NCBI GenBank assembly: GCA_043738095.1
Contig: JAYSZI010000067.1
Span: forward strand, 62,001 to 126,000
DNA: 64,000 nt
Origin: Lysobacter_K sp043738095
GTDB taxonomy: Bacteria; Pseudomonadota; Gammaproteobacteria; Xanthomonadales; Xanthomonadaceae
Reading direction: 5' to 3'
Part shown: positions 1-7,352 of the stretch, piece after piece
Numbering within the stretch: position 1 is the first letter of the stretch
Layout: each line of letters starts with the position of its first letter
The notes under the pieces: model-generated
Databases searched by the model: none
Told to the model about the DNA's origin: nothing
Seen by the model: only the letters and a program-made list of their open reading frames with translations
Made by a program: the position numbers and the translations under genes

Positions 1-1928
1 GCAGCGGTGTGCATCTCAGCATCAGCCGTATCTCTGATCTGAACATCGAGCAGAAAGTCGCCAAGAACGTCGCGAAGTGGCACTCCTTCCCGGATATACG
101 TTGGAGACTTATCCTTTGCTCCCTTGAATTGGGAATAAGTCGCGGCGTTGATCGGCTGCCCGTGCTCTTGCTCCCACTTGGCCACCACTGCGTTTAGCAG
201 CGTTCGATTGTCCTTCGCAGCATCACGGTCTCTTTGAAGCGCCGAGGGAACACTCCAACCATCGGTAGAAATTCTCCGAGCGCCCAGGCCAATCACATTG
301 GGCCTTGTTGGCCGGAGAAGCGAGGAAAGAACAAAGTCGCGACGCCAATCTTTTAAGGGCTTGCCTCGGTTTTTGGCAAGCGCGGCGCGAACGAATTCCT
401 CGTGCTCGACGTAGTTCGCGAAGGCGTCGCGCACGTCTGACTGCAGGAAAACACGGCAGAGTCCTAGATACGACTTCTTGTATCCAAAAAAGCGGGCGCG
501 CTGCTGCAGCGTATCAGCCGCTGGAGAAGTGCCAAGCCCACGCGGCATGTAGGTAATGGCCAAGCCCTCAACTGTGTAGCCGCGATCTAGCTTTGCGCCT
601 CCCACCAATATCCAATATCTATGCGCCTTCCAATCAACCTTTTTCTCGGCGTCTTTCGTGCCATTGATCTGGACGATATTGATTTCATCTAGGACGACAT
701 CCACCAATTCGGTAACCAGTTCATCTAGCGGACGAATTCCTGCGAACGTCGCCTTCAGTGAATCGTATTCCGCCTGAAAACGGGACCGAATAGCAGCGGG
801 ATCCTTTTCGTACTGCCTCACGACGAAGGACTTGAGTGTCTTGAACGACTTGTCCATCCAATTCCAGTACGTCTTATGCGAACTAGTCTGCATGGCGGGA
901 TGCACCATCATCGAGCGGTTTCGATCCTTTCCCCCTTTTGTCTTGACTCGTGTAAGCGAATGATGTGCTGCTGCTAGTAGAAAATAGCGGAGCGCTCGAA
1001 CCAGGCTCTTGGGCGCAGACGTTACTGAATTGGTTGGGCCGGGGACTTCTGCAGCGGGAATGTCGAGTGCAAGTTCCGAGCCTTTTCCGAAGAACGCTTT
1101 CCCGCCGGTATAGCTTGGGCCCGGCGTTACTAGCTCTGCAAAGGACGGATTTAGCAAATCAGCTTGCGCAAGAAGAAGGTTAGCCTGGGGGGTTGCCGTG
1201 TACTGCAGATATGAGTGATGAGGAACGCTGTCTCTAACATTTGCGATGGCCTCATACACGGCGCTTCTAGCTGTAGCAGACGCCTTGGAGCTTCTGATTT
1301 TGGCGGCGTTGGTGTTGAGGCTTGCTTGGTCACTTTCATCGTCAACAATAAGGACGGGGACACCTGAAAGTGGCACATCGGCAAGCAACGCCGAAAGGTT
1401 GTCCAGATGGTTAACCCACTTCAGTACGGTGATCAATACCGCCCGTTTTTTCGTGGGTCGCTTCCTCCACGCTCCAAGCTTGTCGGTGATCTGGTCAGCA
1501 ACCTTCTTGGTTGGATTGGAGTAGTGGTACCAGTTCTCGCCCTCGTCAATGCCAAGGTCTGCCTTCAATCTGTCTTCAGACTGCTCTCTAAGGTTTGTCT
1601 TCGTGCCAGCAAAGACGATCACGACGCCGAAGCCGTTGTCCCTCGCAAGAGAGATTACAGTTTCGAATGACATCGTCTTGCCGCTTTGCACGTAGCCGAT
1701 AACGAGTCCAGTCTCTCGGCCCGCTACTTCCGTTGGAGGAAGGCATCGGCCCAAGATCCGTCGAGCCTCTTGGAGTATTGAGTCCTCGCCGTCAGAAAGC
1801 TCCTCAATTGTGGGTCCATTTGGGTCCTGTGTTCGACCCTTCAAGAAGTCCTCTGTGAACTCGAGCACTTTGGGCTCCCAGCGAAGCGGAGGCCTGATCT
1901 TGCTGAGGACGGAGATTGCCGCGGTCAT
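1..1928 (-). CDS. Z1-domain superfamily II helicase/ATPase of a restriction-like defence operon (3' end outside window)
   Basis: The frame is open from the ATG at 1928 to the window edge, giving 642 residues with no stop. Visible motifs are a Walker A (GYVQSGKT, residues 78-85), a DEAD-like motif II (VDDESD, about 195-200), a YTATPQAN segment just after it, and QQRARFFGY, a typical Z1-family motif VI, in the C-terminal half. Z1 proteins are helicase-like ATPases found beside DNA methylases and MORC/MutL-type ATPases in predicted restriction systems; the role here is inferred from that association. The start shares an ATGA with the stop of the upstream GHKL gene, and GGAG lies about 9 nt before it. 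The upstream partner genes read in the same direction. Any nuclease partner would lie beyond the left edge. The end of this gene is not visible. Confidence 0.82.
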   Translation of the reverse strand, partial: MTAAISVLSKIRPPLRWEPKVLEFTEDFLKGRTQDPNGPTIEELSDGEDSILQEARRILGRCLPPTEVAGRETGLVIGYVQSGKTMSFETVISLARDNGFGVVIVFAGTKTNLREQSEDRLKADLGIDEGENWYHYSNPTKKVADQITDKLGAWRKRPTKKRAVLITVLKWVNHLDNLSALLADVPLSGVPVLIVDDESDQASLNTNAAKIRSSKASATARSAVYEAIANVRDSVPHHSYLQYTATPQANLLLAQADLLNPSFAELVTPGPSYTGGKAFFGKGSELALDIPAAEVPGPTNSVTSAPKSLVRALRYFLLAAAHHSLTRVKTKGGKDRNRSMMVHPAMQTSSHKTYWNWMDKSFKTLKSFVVRQYEKDPAAIRSRFQAEYDSLKATFAGIRPLDELVTELVDVVLDEINIVQINGTKDAEKKVDWKAHRYWILVGGAKLDRGYTVEGLAITYMPRGLGTSPAADTLQQRARFFGYKKSYLGLCRVFLQSDVRDAFANYVEHEEFVRAALAKNRGKPLKDWRRDFVLSSLLRPTRPNVIGLGARRISTDGWSVPSALQRDRDAAKDNRTLLNAVVAKWEQEHGQPINAATYSQFKGAKDKSPTYIREGVPLRDVLGDFLLDVQIRDTADAEMHTA

Positions 1929-3517
1929 GATGGGAACTCCGTTCGCGCGAGCGCGCCACGCAGGAGGTAGTTGAAGTGATAGAGAACGGACTCCGGGGAC
2001 TCGGCAGTGAGGTCCTCTGACAGGACAAGCGAAATGCAGACCGCCGAGGCTATCCTCAGGAACAGTTCGATGTTCTCGCTGGCTGCACCGATGAACTCCG
2101 CAGAGAATGGGTGAGCCAATGAAAGGTCTATGCAAAGCCGGCGGACAGCCGGCGGATCCGAATCGGGCTGCTCCATCTTCGCTAGTGAGACCCAGTCCTC
2201 GCGCGCTGGATCGATGGATGTGCGCAACGTGATGATCCAGCGGTAAGTCCCGTCCTCGATGCTTACGACGCGTTCCGACGCCTGGAGCGGGCTGGACGCG
2301 ATCTCCTGCGGCAATTCTTCTATCGACGCCGGATGCTCTCGGGCCTCGATGAGTATCGGGGCAATTTTGCTTTGCAGGTGTGCGGCTACAGATTGCGTCG
2401 CTTCGGACGCAACCCCTTCTATCGATTTTCGAGATGGCAAGGCCCGATAGTTCTCGGCTTGCGCCAGCAAGTTGAGCGGCTCCTTCTCGATTTCGCCCTT
2501 GAGGCAGTCAAGGAAAATGTCTTCGTACTCCTCCCAACGGAATCCGTCCTTGGTGTGGCTCACCTCAAATCCCTCGACGTGCAGTTCGCCGAATAGTCGC
2601 TGGTATGGGTAGCTATTGGTCTGCTTGAAGATAAAGGGCGGCCGGTAGGGTTCGTCATGACTGCCGACAATTAGGCGATCCCTGCGAAACAACGCGAAAC
2701 CCGCCAGCGGCGTCGATCCAACTTCTCGAAGCGCAACAAAGCCTCTTACTCTCTGTCCTTCGCCAAAATCCAAATCAACGGATTTTATCCACTCCCGACT
2801 CTCCGAGTCCGGTGCGATGGTGCCAGGCGACGAGTAAGGCTTCGCGTTGAGTACGCTAGGAGATTGATAAGACAGCTCATCCCCATTGAAGCGCAGCTTG
2901 AGGCGACCATCTCTGAGGAAGACGCGATAGATGCTCGCGAGATGGTCCTTGATCTTCCCAACTGTGCGGCCTTGCGGCACATGATGGAGACCCCTCAACG
3001 AAACAACTGTGTAGTGAGCGGCTGCGTCAACCGTTCGAATGGCCGGATTTAGGGATTCAATCTTGTTTTCGACGATGTGTCTGACATCGAAATGAATGGT
3101 TCTCTCGACATCCTCTCCTATCGCCTTTGTTCGCACGCTCCACGTCTCAGCGAACCAGCACGCAGCGCTTTTCATCCCCATTCCGAATTCGGAGAGGCCG
3201 CTCCTGTCTATCGGGACTTGGGCCGTCTTGAAAGCGCGTTGGAAATCTGAGATTGAAATTCCGGCGGCGTTGTCTGTCACAACAATCTGCCCCGGGGCAG
3301 TTGTGTCCAGCTTGATATCGACCACAAGTGAGTAAGCCCCGCCGTCGCGTGCCGCTAGCTCTACCGCGTTGACGATCGCGCTTTGCAATGCATTGTCGAT
3401 GAACTCTGCAATTGCAAACCATGCCTTGTAGTTCAGGTGCCGAAGCACCGACAACACTGTTACTTCAGGCCGGATCTGGACCGGGAGAATTCCCTCATGG
3501 CCGACCGACTCGGTCAT
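1925..3517 (-). CDS. GHKL (MORC/MutL/Hsp90-like) ATPase of a restriction-like defence operon
   Basis: A 530-residue protein with a Bergerat-fold ATPase at its N-terminus. The N-box reads EFIDNA (E38, D41, N42), the G1 box reads TDNAAGI (81-87), and the G2 glycine box is GMGMKSA (112-118). This is the form seen in MORC-like ATPases of bacterial modification systems, which are thought to clamp or remodel DNA in an ATP-driven way. The C-terminal half (from about residue 330) has no motif I recognise. I chose the ATG at 3517, not the upstream in-frame start at 3553, because it forms an exact ATGA overlap with the methyltransferase stop, as the next junction (1925-1928) also does. Co-translation of all three proteins is therefore likely. 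Confidence 0.85.
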   Translation of the reverse strand: MTESVGHEGILPVQIRPEVTVLSVLRHLNYKAWFAIAEFIDNALQSAIVNAVELAARDGGAYSLVVDIKLDTTAPGQIVVTDNAAGISISDFQRAFKTAQVPIDRSGLSEFGMGMKSAACWFAETWSVRTKAIGEDVERTIHFDVRHIVENKIESLNPAIRTVDAAAHYTVVSLRGLHHVPQGRTVGKIKDHLASIYRVFLRDGRLKLRFNGDELSYQSPSVLNAKPYSSPGTIAPDSESREWIKSVDLDFGEGQRVRGFVALREVGSTPLAGFALFRRDRLIVGSHDEPYRPPFIFKQTNSYPYQRLFGELHVEGFEVSHTKDGFRWEEYEDIFLDCLKGEIEKEPLNLLAQAENYRALPSRKSIEGVASEATQSVAAHLQSKIAPILIEAREHPASIEELPQEIASSPLQASERVVSIEDGTYRWIITLRTSIDPAREDWVSLAKMEQPDSDPPAVRRLCIDLSLAHPFSAEFIGAASENIELFLRIASAVCISLVLSEDLTAESPESVLYHFNYLLRGALARTEFPS

Positions 3518-4950
3518 GCGATTAGTTCCAATCTTGGATACTTGCTGTCGCAAGATACTTTCGCGCCTCTGGTTTGAGAGTGCTGTACTCCTGACAGAAG
3601 TGCCTTTACAACACGCTCAACAACCTTGGAATTGACCGCATTTCCCAGGGCATGGAAAGCTTGCGTTTGGCTCTTGGGTAACTCGCTAAGGCGGTCCATG
3701 CTCTGCAGCCGAGCGCATTCCCTGGGAGTCATGTAGCGCTTTTCCCAAGCAATAATTGGCACTTGCGTGTCAGTCATTGCGATCAGACTGGGAGCGGTCG
3801 TGCGCCTCTTGACTCGAAGACCAGATGCCCTGAACTGCAGCACGTATTGCCACAAATCCTGCTTTCCGCCTTGGACATTCCATTCGAGCTTTTGGTGGCT
3901 GGATGGGAAATCCAGGATCTTCGGAATCCACGGATCGATCCACTTCTTGTTTGTTTCGTAGAACTCGCGATTCTGGCGAATAAAGTCCCTCTTCCATTTC
4001 GGGAACTCGAGATCTTCAGTTCTGGCGTGACTCGGCAAAGCGGCCCAACGATCTTCGATATCCCTGAAATACCCCAGCTTGCAGCCATGGCTGCCCTTGA
4101 AACCTTTCAGTCCGTCAATCCCGAACAACTTCCTGCGCGCAAAAGGTGTTTCATCTTCGAACGGATAGGTCGCTCCCCATTCCATTGACCATAGTGGAAA
4201 GGAAGGAAGTACGACGCTCTTAGGGCATGCCTTCAAGAAGGCGTCCCAAGCACTAAGGCAGTTTTTTACTCTTTCGCTGAACCGCCTCGCATCGGAGGGG
4301 TTTTTGTCGAGGATCGAGTCGATCTCGGTTGGATCGTTGGTGATCTTCGGCCACGCGAAGCTGGTGAGGGGCTTGAGCGAGCCGACGATATAAACGCGCT
4401 CACGGATCTGTGGAATTCCAAAGTTGTGCGGGGAGAGCTTCGCAGCTCGAACGTCGTAGCCGAGACCCCTAGAGCCCAGCTTGTCTTGAATCTTCTTCCA
4501 CGTCTTTCCCTCATCATGCTTGAGGAGATTCGGCACGTTCTCAAGGATGAAAAAGGCGGGCTTCTTCGATCGAAGGATTTCTTCGACGTTGTAGAAGAGC
4601 CCACCTTGCTTCGTGCATTCGAAGCCAAGTTGTTCGCCTGCTTTCGAAAAAGGCTGGCATGGAAAACCGGCTGCCAAAACATCGTGATCCGGCACGGCGT
4701 CGGGCTCTACGAGCGTGACGTCTCCCTCTGGCCTCAATCCAAAGTTTCGTTCGTAGAGATCGCGCAAGGGCTCCTTCCACTCGGCGGCCATGACGCACTG
4801 TCCGCCGAGCCGATCAAGCGCTAGGTGGAAGCCGCCGAGGCCTGCGAATAGGTCGATAAACTTGAATGTCGGCGCGTTCAAATTGCCCCCTGTCTGTGCT
4901 TCCGATGCGGGGCACCCGCTTCCATGGCCGTCCAATTGACGCGGAAGCAC
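3514..4950 (-). CDS. DNA (cytosine-5-)-methyltransferase
   Basis: A 478-residue C5-cytosine methyltransferase that transfers methyl from S-adenosylmethionine to cytosine in DNA. Motif I is FIDLFAGLGG (31-40). Motif IV is GFPCQPFS with the catalytic cysteine C98. Motif VI is FILENVP (ENV 137-139). Motif VIII is QIRERV (181-186). The region between VIII and the C-terminal motifs would hold the target recognition domain; its specificity cannot be read by eye. The start is a GTG at 4950 with AGGGA about 8 nt upstream; no in-frame ATG lies before motif I, so a later GTG or TTG is the only alternative. It is the first gene of the leftward methylase-ATPase-helicase operon and would protect self DNA. 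Confidence 0.92.
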   Translation of the reverse strand: MLPRQLDGHGSGCPASEAQTGGNLNAPTFKFIDLFAGLGGFHLALDRLGGQCVMAAEWKEPLRDLYERNFGLRPEGDVTLVEPDAVPDHDVLAAGFPCQPFSKAGEQLGFECTKQGGLFYNVEEILRSKKPAFFILENVPNLLKHDEGKTWKKIQDKLGSRGLGYDVRAAKLSPHNFGIPQIRERVYIVGSLKPLTSFAWPKITNDPTEIDSILDKNPSDARRFSERVKNCLSAWDAFLKACPKSVVLPSFPLWSMEWGATYPFEDETPFARRKLFGIDGLKGFKGSHGCKLGYFRDIEDRWAALPSHARTEDLEFPKWKRDFIRQNREFYETNKKWIDPWIPKILDFPSSHQKLEWNVQGGKQDLWQYVLQFRASGLRVKRRTTAPSLIAMTDTQVPIIAWEKRYMTPRECARLQSMDRLSELPKSQTQAFHALGNAVNSKVVERVVKALLSGVQHSQTRGAKVSCDSKYPRLELIA

Positions 4951-5200
4951 GCACGTTCCCTAACGTACAATAATCCGCCCGGGTGCGCAGGGCAAGTTGA
5001 AACGGCGCCGTTCGAGCAATTACGCCAGGCCGGTCTCAGGGAGTGAGAAGCGGAGCGAAGGCGAGCCAGCCGGCCGTAGAGATGCAGAAGTTCGGCGCCT
5101 TAGCAAATTGCGAACTACCCTCTTGGCCCGACATGTCCGGTCGGCACATTTGATCTCGTTTGACGTGGACCGCTGCTTGGACCTGTTTGCCTTGGACCAG

Positions 5201-5226
5201 AAAAAAAGGGCCCAAACGGGCCCTTT
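5201..5226 (-). terminator. Rho-independent terminator, leftward
   Basis: A perfect 9-bp stem (AAAGGGCCC / GGGCCCTTT) with an AAAC loop, preceded on the + strand by further A residues. Read leftward, the stem is followed by a run of T. It would stop transcription leaving nrdJb (stop at 5605) before the defence operon, whose methyltransferase starts at 4950. Confidence 0.7.
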
Positions 5227-5308
5227 CGAAATGATGAGTTGAATTCGAAATATATTAGGTAGGCTTTAGAACTGGACACTCCGCGGCGCCCGCACCCACC
5301 GAAATCAA

Positions 5309-5376
5309 GTTTTCAGTTTTCGATCGCGCTGTTTTCAACTTTCCGCACAGCGTTTTCAGCTTTTAGGCTTTCCCAC
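5309..5376 (+). repeat. Three 21-22-bp-phased GTTTTCA repeats ending in CCCACA
   Basis: Copies of GTTTTCA(G/A)(T/C)TTT start at 5309, 5331 and 5352, spacings of 22 and 21 bp, and the cluster ends at TTTCCCACA. Several two-turn-spaced transposase sites ending in CA are typical of IS21-like and Tn7-like element termini. No transposase gene is present, so this is at most a decayed end. Confidence 0.4.
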
Positions 5377-5504
5377 ATCGGTCGAAGGGGACGAGGCGTG
5401 GCATCGCCAACTGCCCGACGAGACGGGCAGCCACCGAGCTCAGTTAACTGTCGTCCCGCCCAGTACCGGCCTGGATCGGCTATTCAAGGTGCTGCCGTAG
5501 CTGG

Positions 5505-5573
5505 TTGCGCCTTTTGGGTTCCGAAGTAGCGCCTTATGGGTACCGGACTAGCGCCTTATGGGTATCCCCACAG
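5505..5573 (+). repeat. Three 22-bp-phased GCGCCTT(A/T)TGGGT repeats ending in CCCCACA
   Basis: Copies of GCGCCTT(A/T)TGGGT start at 5507, 5529 and 5551, exactly 22 bp apart, and the cluster ends in ATCCCCACA. The phasing and the terminal CCCACA match the cluster at 5309-5376, but the repeat unit is different. This suggests the same-side terminus of a second, unrelated element. It lies only about 30 bp beyond the nrdJb stop codon. Confidence 0.4.
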
Positions 5574-5604
5574 CTGCTTGATCATTAGTTGGGTAAACCT
5601 TTGC

Positions 5605-6438
5605 TCACCCGCACTTCGAATACCCGCAATTCAAGCAAGTAGCACACCCATCCATAATCACCACAGCCTTCGCGCTGCACTTATGGCACATGCTGGCCGA
5701 CGGCGGGAACGACGCGCCGTCGCCGGTGACTTCGACATCCTCGATGCGCTCGGCTTCGCGCACCTTCGGCGACGGGAACAGGTCGGCTTCGGCGCTGCGG
5801 GTGCCGAGGCCACTTACGTCAGAGTTTTTTTTTGAGCTGAGCTGGGCGTAGGCGGCGCGTTTCTCCGCGATCATCGCGCGGTGGGCGTCGCTCATGTCCG
5901 GGTCGTGCATCAGGCCGATCGACTTGAGGTGGTCTTCGACGATGCAACCCAGTTCCGCGACCAGCGACGGCATGTACACGCCGCCGGCCTTGAAGTAACC
6001 GCCCTTGGGGTCGAACACGGCCTTCATTTCGTCGACCAGGAAGGTCACGTCGCCGCCCTTGCGGAACACCGCGGACATGATCCGGGTCAGGGCCACGATC
6101 CACTGGAAGTGGTCCATGTTCTTGGAGTTGATGAAGATCTCGAACGGACGGCGCTGTTCGTGTTCGCTGCTGGCGTTCAGCACGATGTCGTTGATCGTGA
6201 CGTACAGCGCGTGCTCGAACAGCGGCGATTTGATCTTGTAGGTGGAGCCGATCAGGATCTCGGGGCGCTCGATGCGCTCGTGCATCTGGATGACATCGGC
6301 CACATGCTTTTCAGACGCATGCAACGCCGCCTCCGCTACGTCGCGCGCGACGGCTTCGGCCTTGACCACATCCTTGGCCTTGTCTTCCGGGGTGACGACG
6401 CTATAGCCCTTGATTTTCTGCTCGATCTTGACGGCCAT
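5605..6438 (-). CDS. nrdJb: NrdJb, TSCPD-domain subunit of adenosylcobalamin-dependent ribonucleotide reductase
   Basis: A 277-residue protein matching the small partner of split class II ribonucleotide reductases, in which the catalytic chain and the C-terminal part are separate genes. The central portion (about 60-190) carries the TSCPD-type domain. The C-terminus holds paired cysteines (CHKC, CATC, CGYSKC) that may bind zinc and serve as the swinging redox pair that re-reduces the catalytic site of NrdJa. The start is the ATG at 6438. nrdJa lies upstream on the same strand, but an unrelated histone-like gene sits between them, whereas in pseudomonads the two parts are adjacent. The last residues are CGYSKCG, so the protein looks intact. 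Confidence 0.85.
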   Translation of the reverse strand: MAVKIEQKIKGYSVVTPEDKAKDVVKAEAVARDVAEAALHASEKHVADVIQMHERIERPEILIGSTYKIKSPLFEHALYVTINDIVLNASSEHEQRRPFEIFINSKNMDHFQWIVALTRIMSAVFRKGGDVTFLVDEMKAVFDPKGGYFKAGGVYMPSLVAELGCIVEDHLKSIGLMHDPDMSDAHRAMIAEKRAAYAQLSSKKNSDVSGLGTRSAEADLFPSPKVREAERIEDVEVTGDGASFPPSASMCHKCSAKAVVIMDGCATCLNCGYSKCG

Positions 6439-6538
6439 CGGCCACGCTCCTGATGCGGTGGTTCTGTTGTTGGTGAAGCGGTGAATGCGGTCGCCGCGCC
6501 GCTAGGGCGCGGCGACCAATCGGGGCTTGCTGTGCGGT

Positions 6539-7186
6539 TTAACGCTTGGCGGCTTTCTTTGCGGCTTTCTTGACCGTCTTCTTGGCCGCCGTCTTCTTGC
6601 TTGCCATCTTCTTCATGGCTTTTTTCGCCGGGGACTTCTTGGCGGCGGCTTTCTTCGCCGGTGCCTTGCGCGCGGTAACTTTCTTGGCCGCTTTCTTGGC
6701 CGTTGCTTTCTTGGCCGTAGCCTTCTTGGCGACCTTGCGCGTTGCGGTCTTCTTGCCAGCGGCCTTCTTGGTCGCGGACTTCTTGACGGCTGCCGACTTC
6801 TTCGCGGCCTTGGCGGTGGTCTTCTTGACCGCCTTGGCAGCCTTCCTCACGGTCTTCTTGACGGCCTTCTTGGCTGACGCAGTCTTCTTGCTGGCCTTCT
6901 TGGCGGCTTTCTTGGTGGCCGTCTTCGCGGTCTTCTTGGCGCCGGTGCTCTTGCGCTTCAGCGCGGTGGCTTCCTTCTTGGCGGCAGCGCTGGCGCTGGC
7001 CAGTTTTTTCTTTGCCGTGCCGACGGCCTTCGTCGCCGCCTTGCGTGCCTTGGTGGCGGTTTTCTTGACCGACTTCACCGCGCCTTCGGCGGTGCTGGCG
7101 ATCGCGCTGCCGATGTTGGACGCGGTTTCTTTCACGCTATCGGCGGCCTGCGAAAGCGTCGCCGTCACTCCATTGCCGTTGCTCAT
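6539..7186 (-). CDS. Histone H1-like Lys/Ala-rich protein
   Basis: A 215-residue basic protein. Residues 1-45 are a moderately polar head (with SVKETASNIGSAI), and the rest is almost wholly Lys, Ala and Thr in KKA, KKT and AKKA units, like eukaryotic H1 tails, chlamydial Hc2 or pseudomonad AlgP. It would bind nucleic acid non-specifically through charge; a nucleoid role is inferred. It sits 100 bp upstream of nrdJb and 166 bp downstream of nrdJa on the same strand. The repetitive coding sequence is open on both strands, so the long opposite frame is a shadow. Such repeats can slip in length between strains. Confidence 0.85.
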   Translation of the reverse strand: MSNGNGVTATLSQAADSVKETASNIGSAIASTAEGAVKSVKKTATKARKAATKAVGTAKKKLASASAAAKKEATALKRKSTGAKKTAKTATKKAAKKASKKTASAKKAVKKTVRKAAKAVKKTTAKAAKKSAAVKKSATKKAAGKKTATRKVAKKATAKKATAKKAAKKVTARKAPAKKAAAKKSPAKKAMKKMASKKTAAKKTVKKAAKKAAKR

Positions 7187-7352
7187 ATGAACTCCTTACG
7201 AGGTCTGTAGGTAATCGGGGTGTTACCGGAGCGATGCTATACCTGCTGCGCGCGCATTACACCGTGAAACATTGCATGCGCAGGACCGACAAACGCAGGC
7301 AGAAACGGGAACGAATACCGCGTGTGGCGATACGGTCGCCACCGCCGCCCGG

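Larger units (their letters stand above)
4951..5604. other. Intergenic region right of the defence operon
   Basis: No convincing gene. It holds the leader of the methyltransferase, a leftward terminator at 5201-5226 and two clusters of phased short repeats (5309-5376 and 5505-5573). The short open frames here have no codon bias or recognisable product. Confidence 0.6.

Noticed and set aside
4997..5242. 81-codon + strand frame right of the methyltransferase
   Set aside because: No ribosome site, odd codons, and it runs through the terminator hairpin.
5309..5573. CRISPR array
   Set aside because: Units are too short, the spacing is two helical turns and there are only three copies of each.
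6546..7190. Long + strand frame opposite the histone-like gene
   Set aside because: It is a hydrophobic mirror of the Lys/Ala codons on the other strand; repeats leave all frames open.
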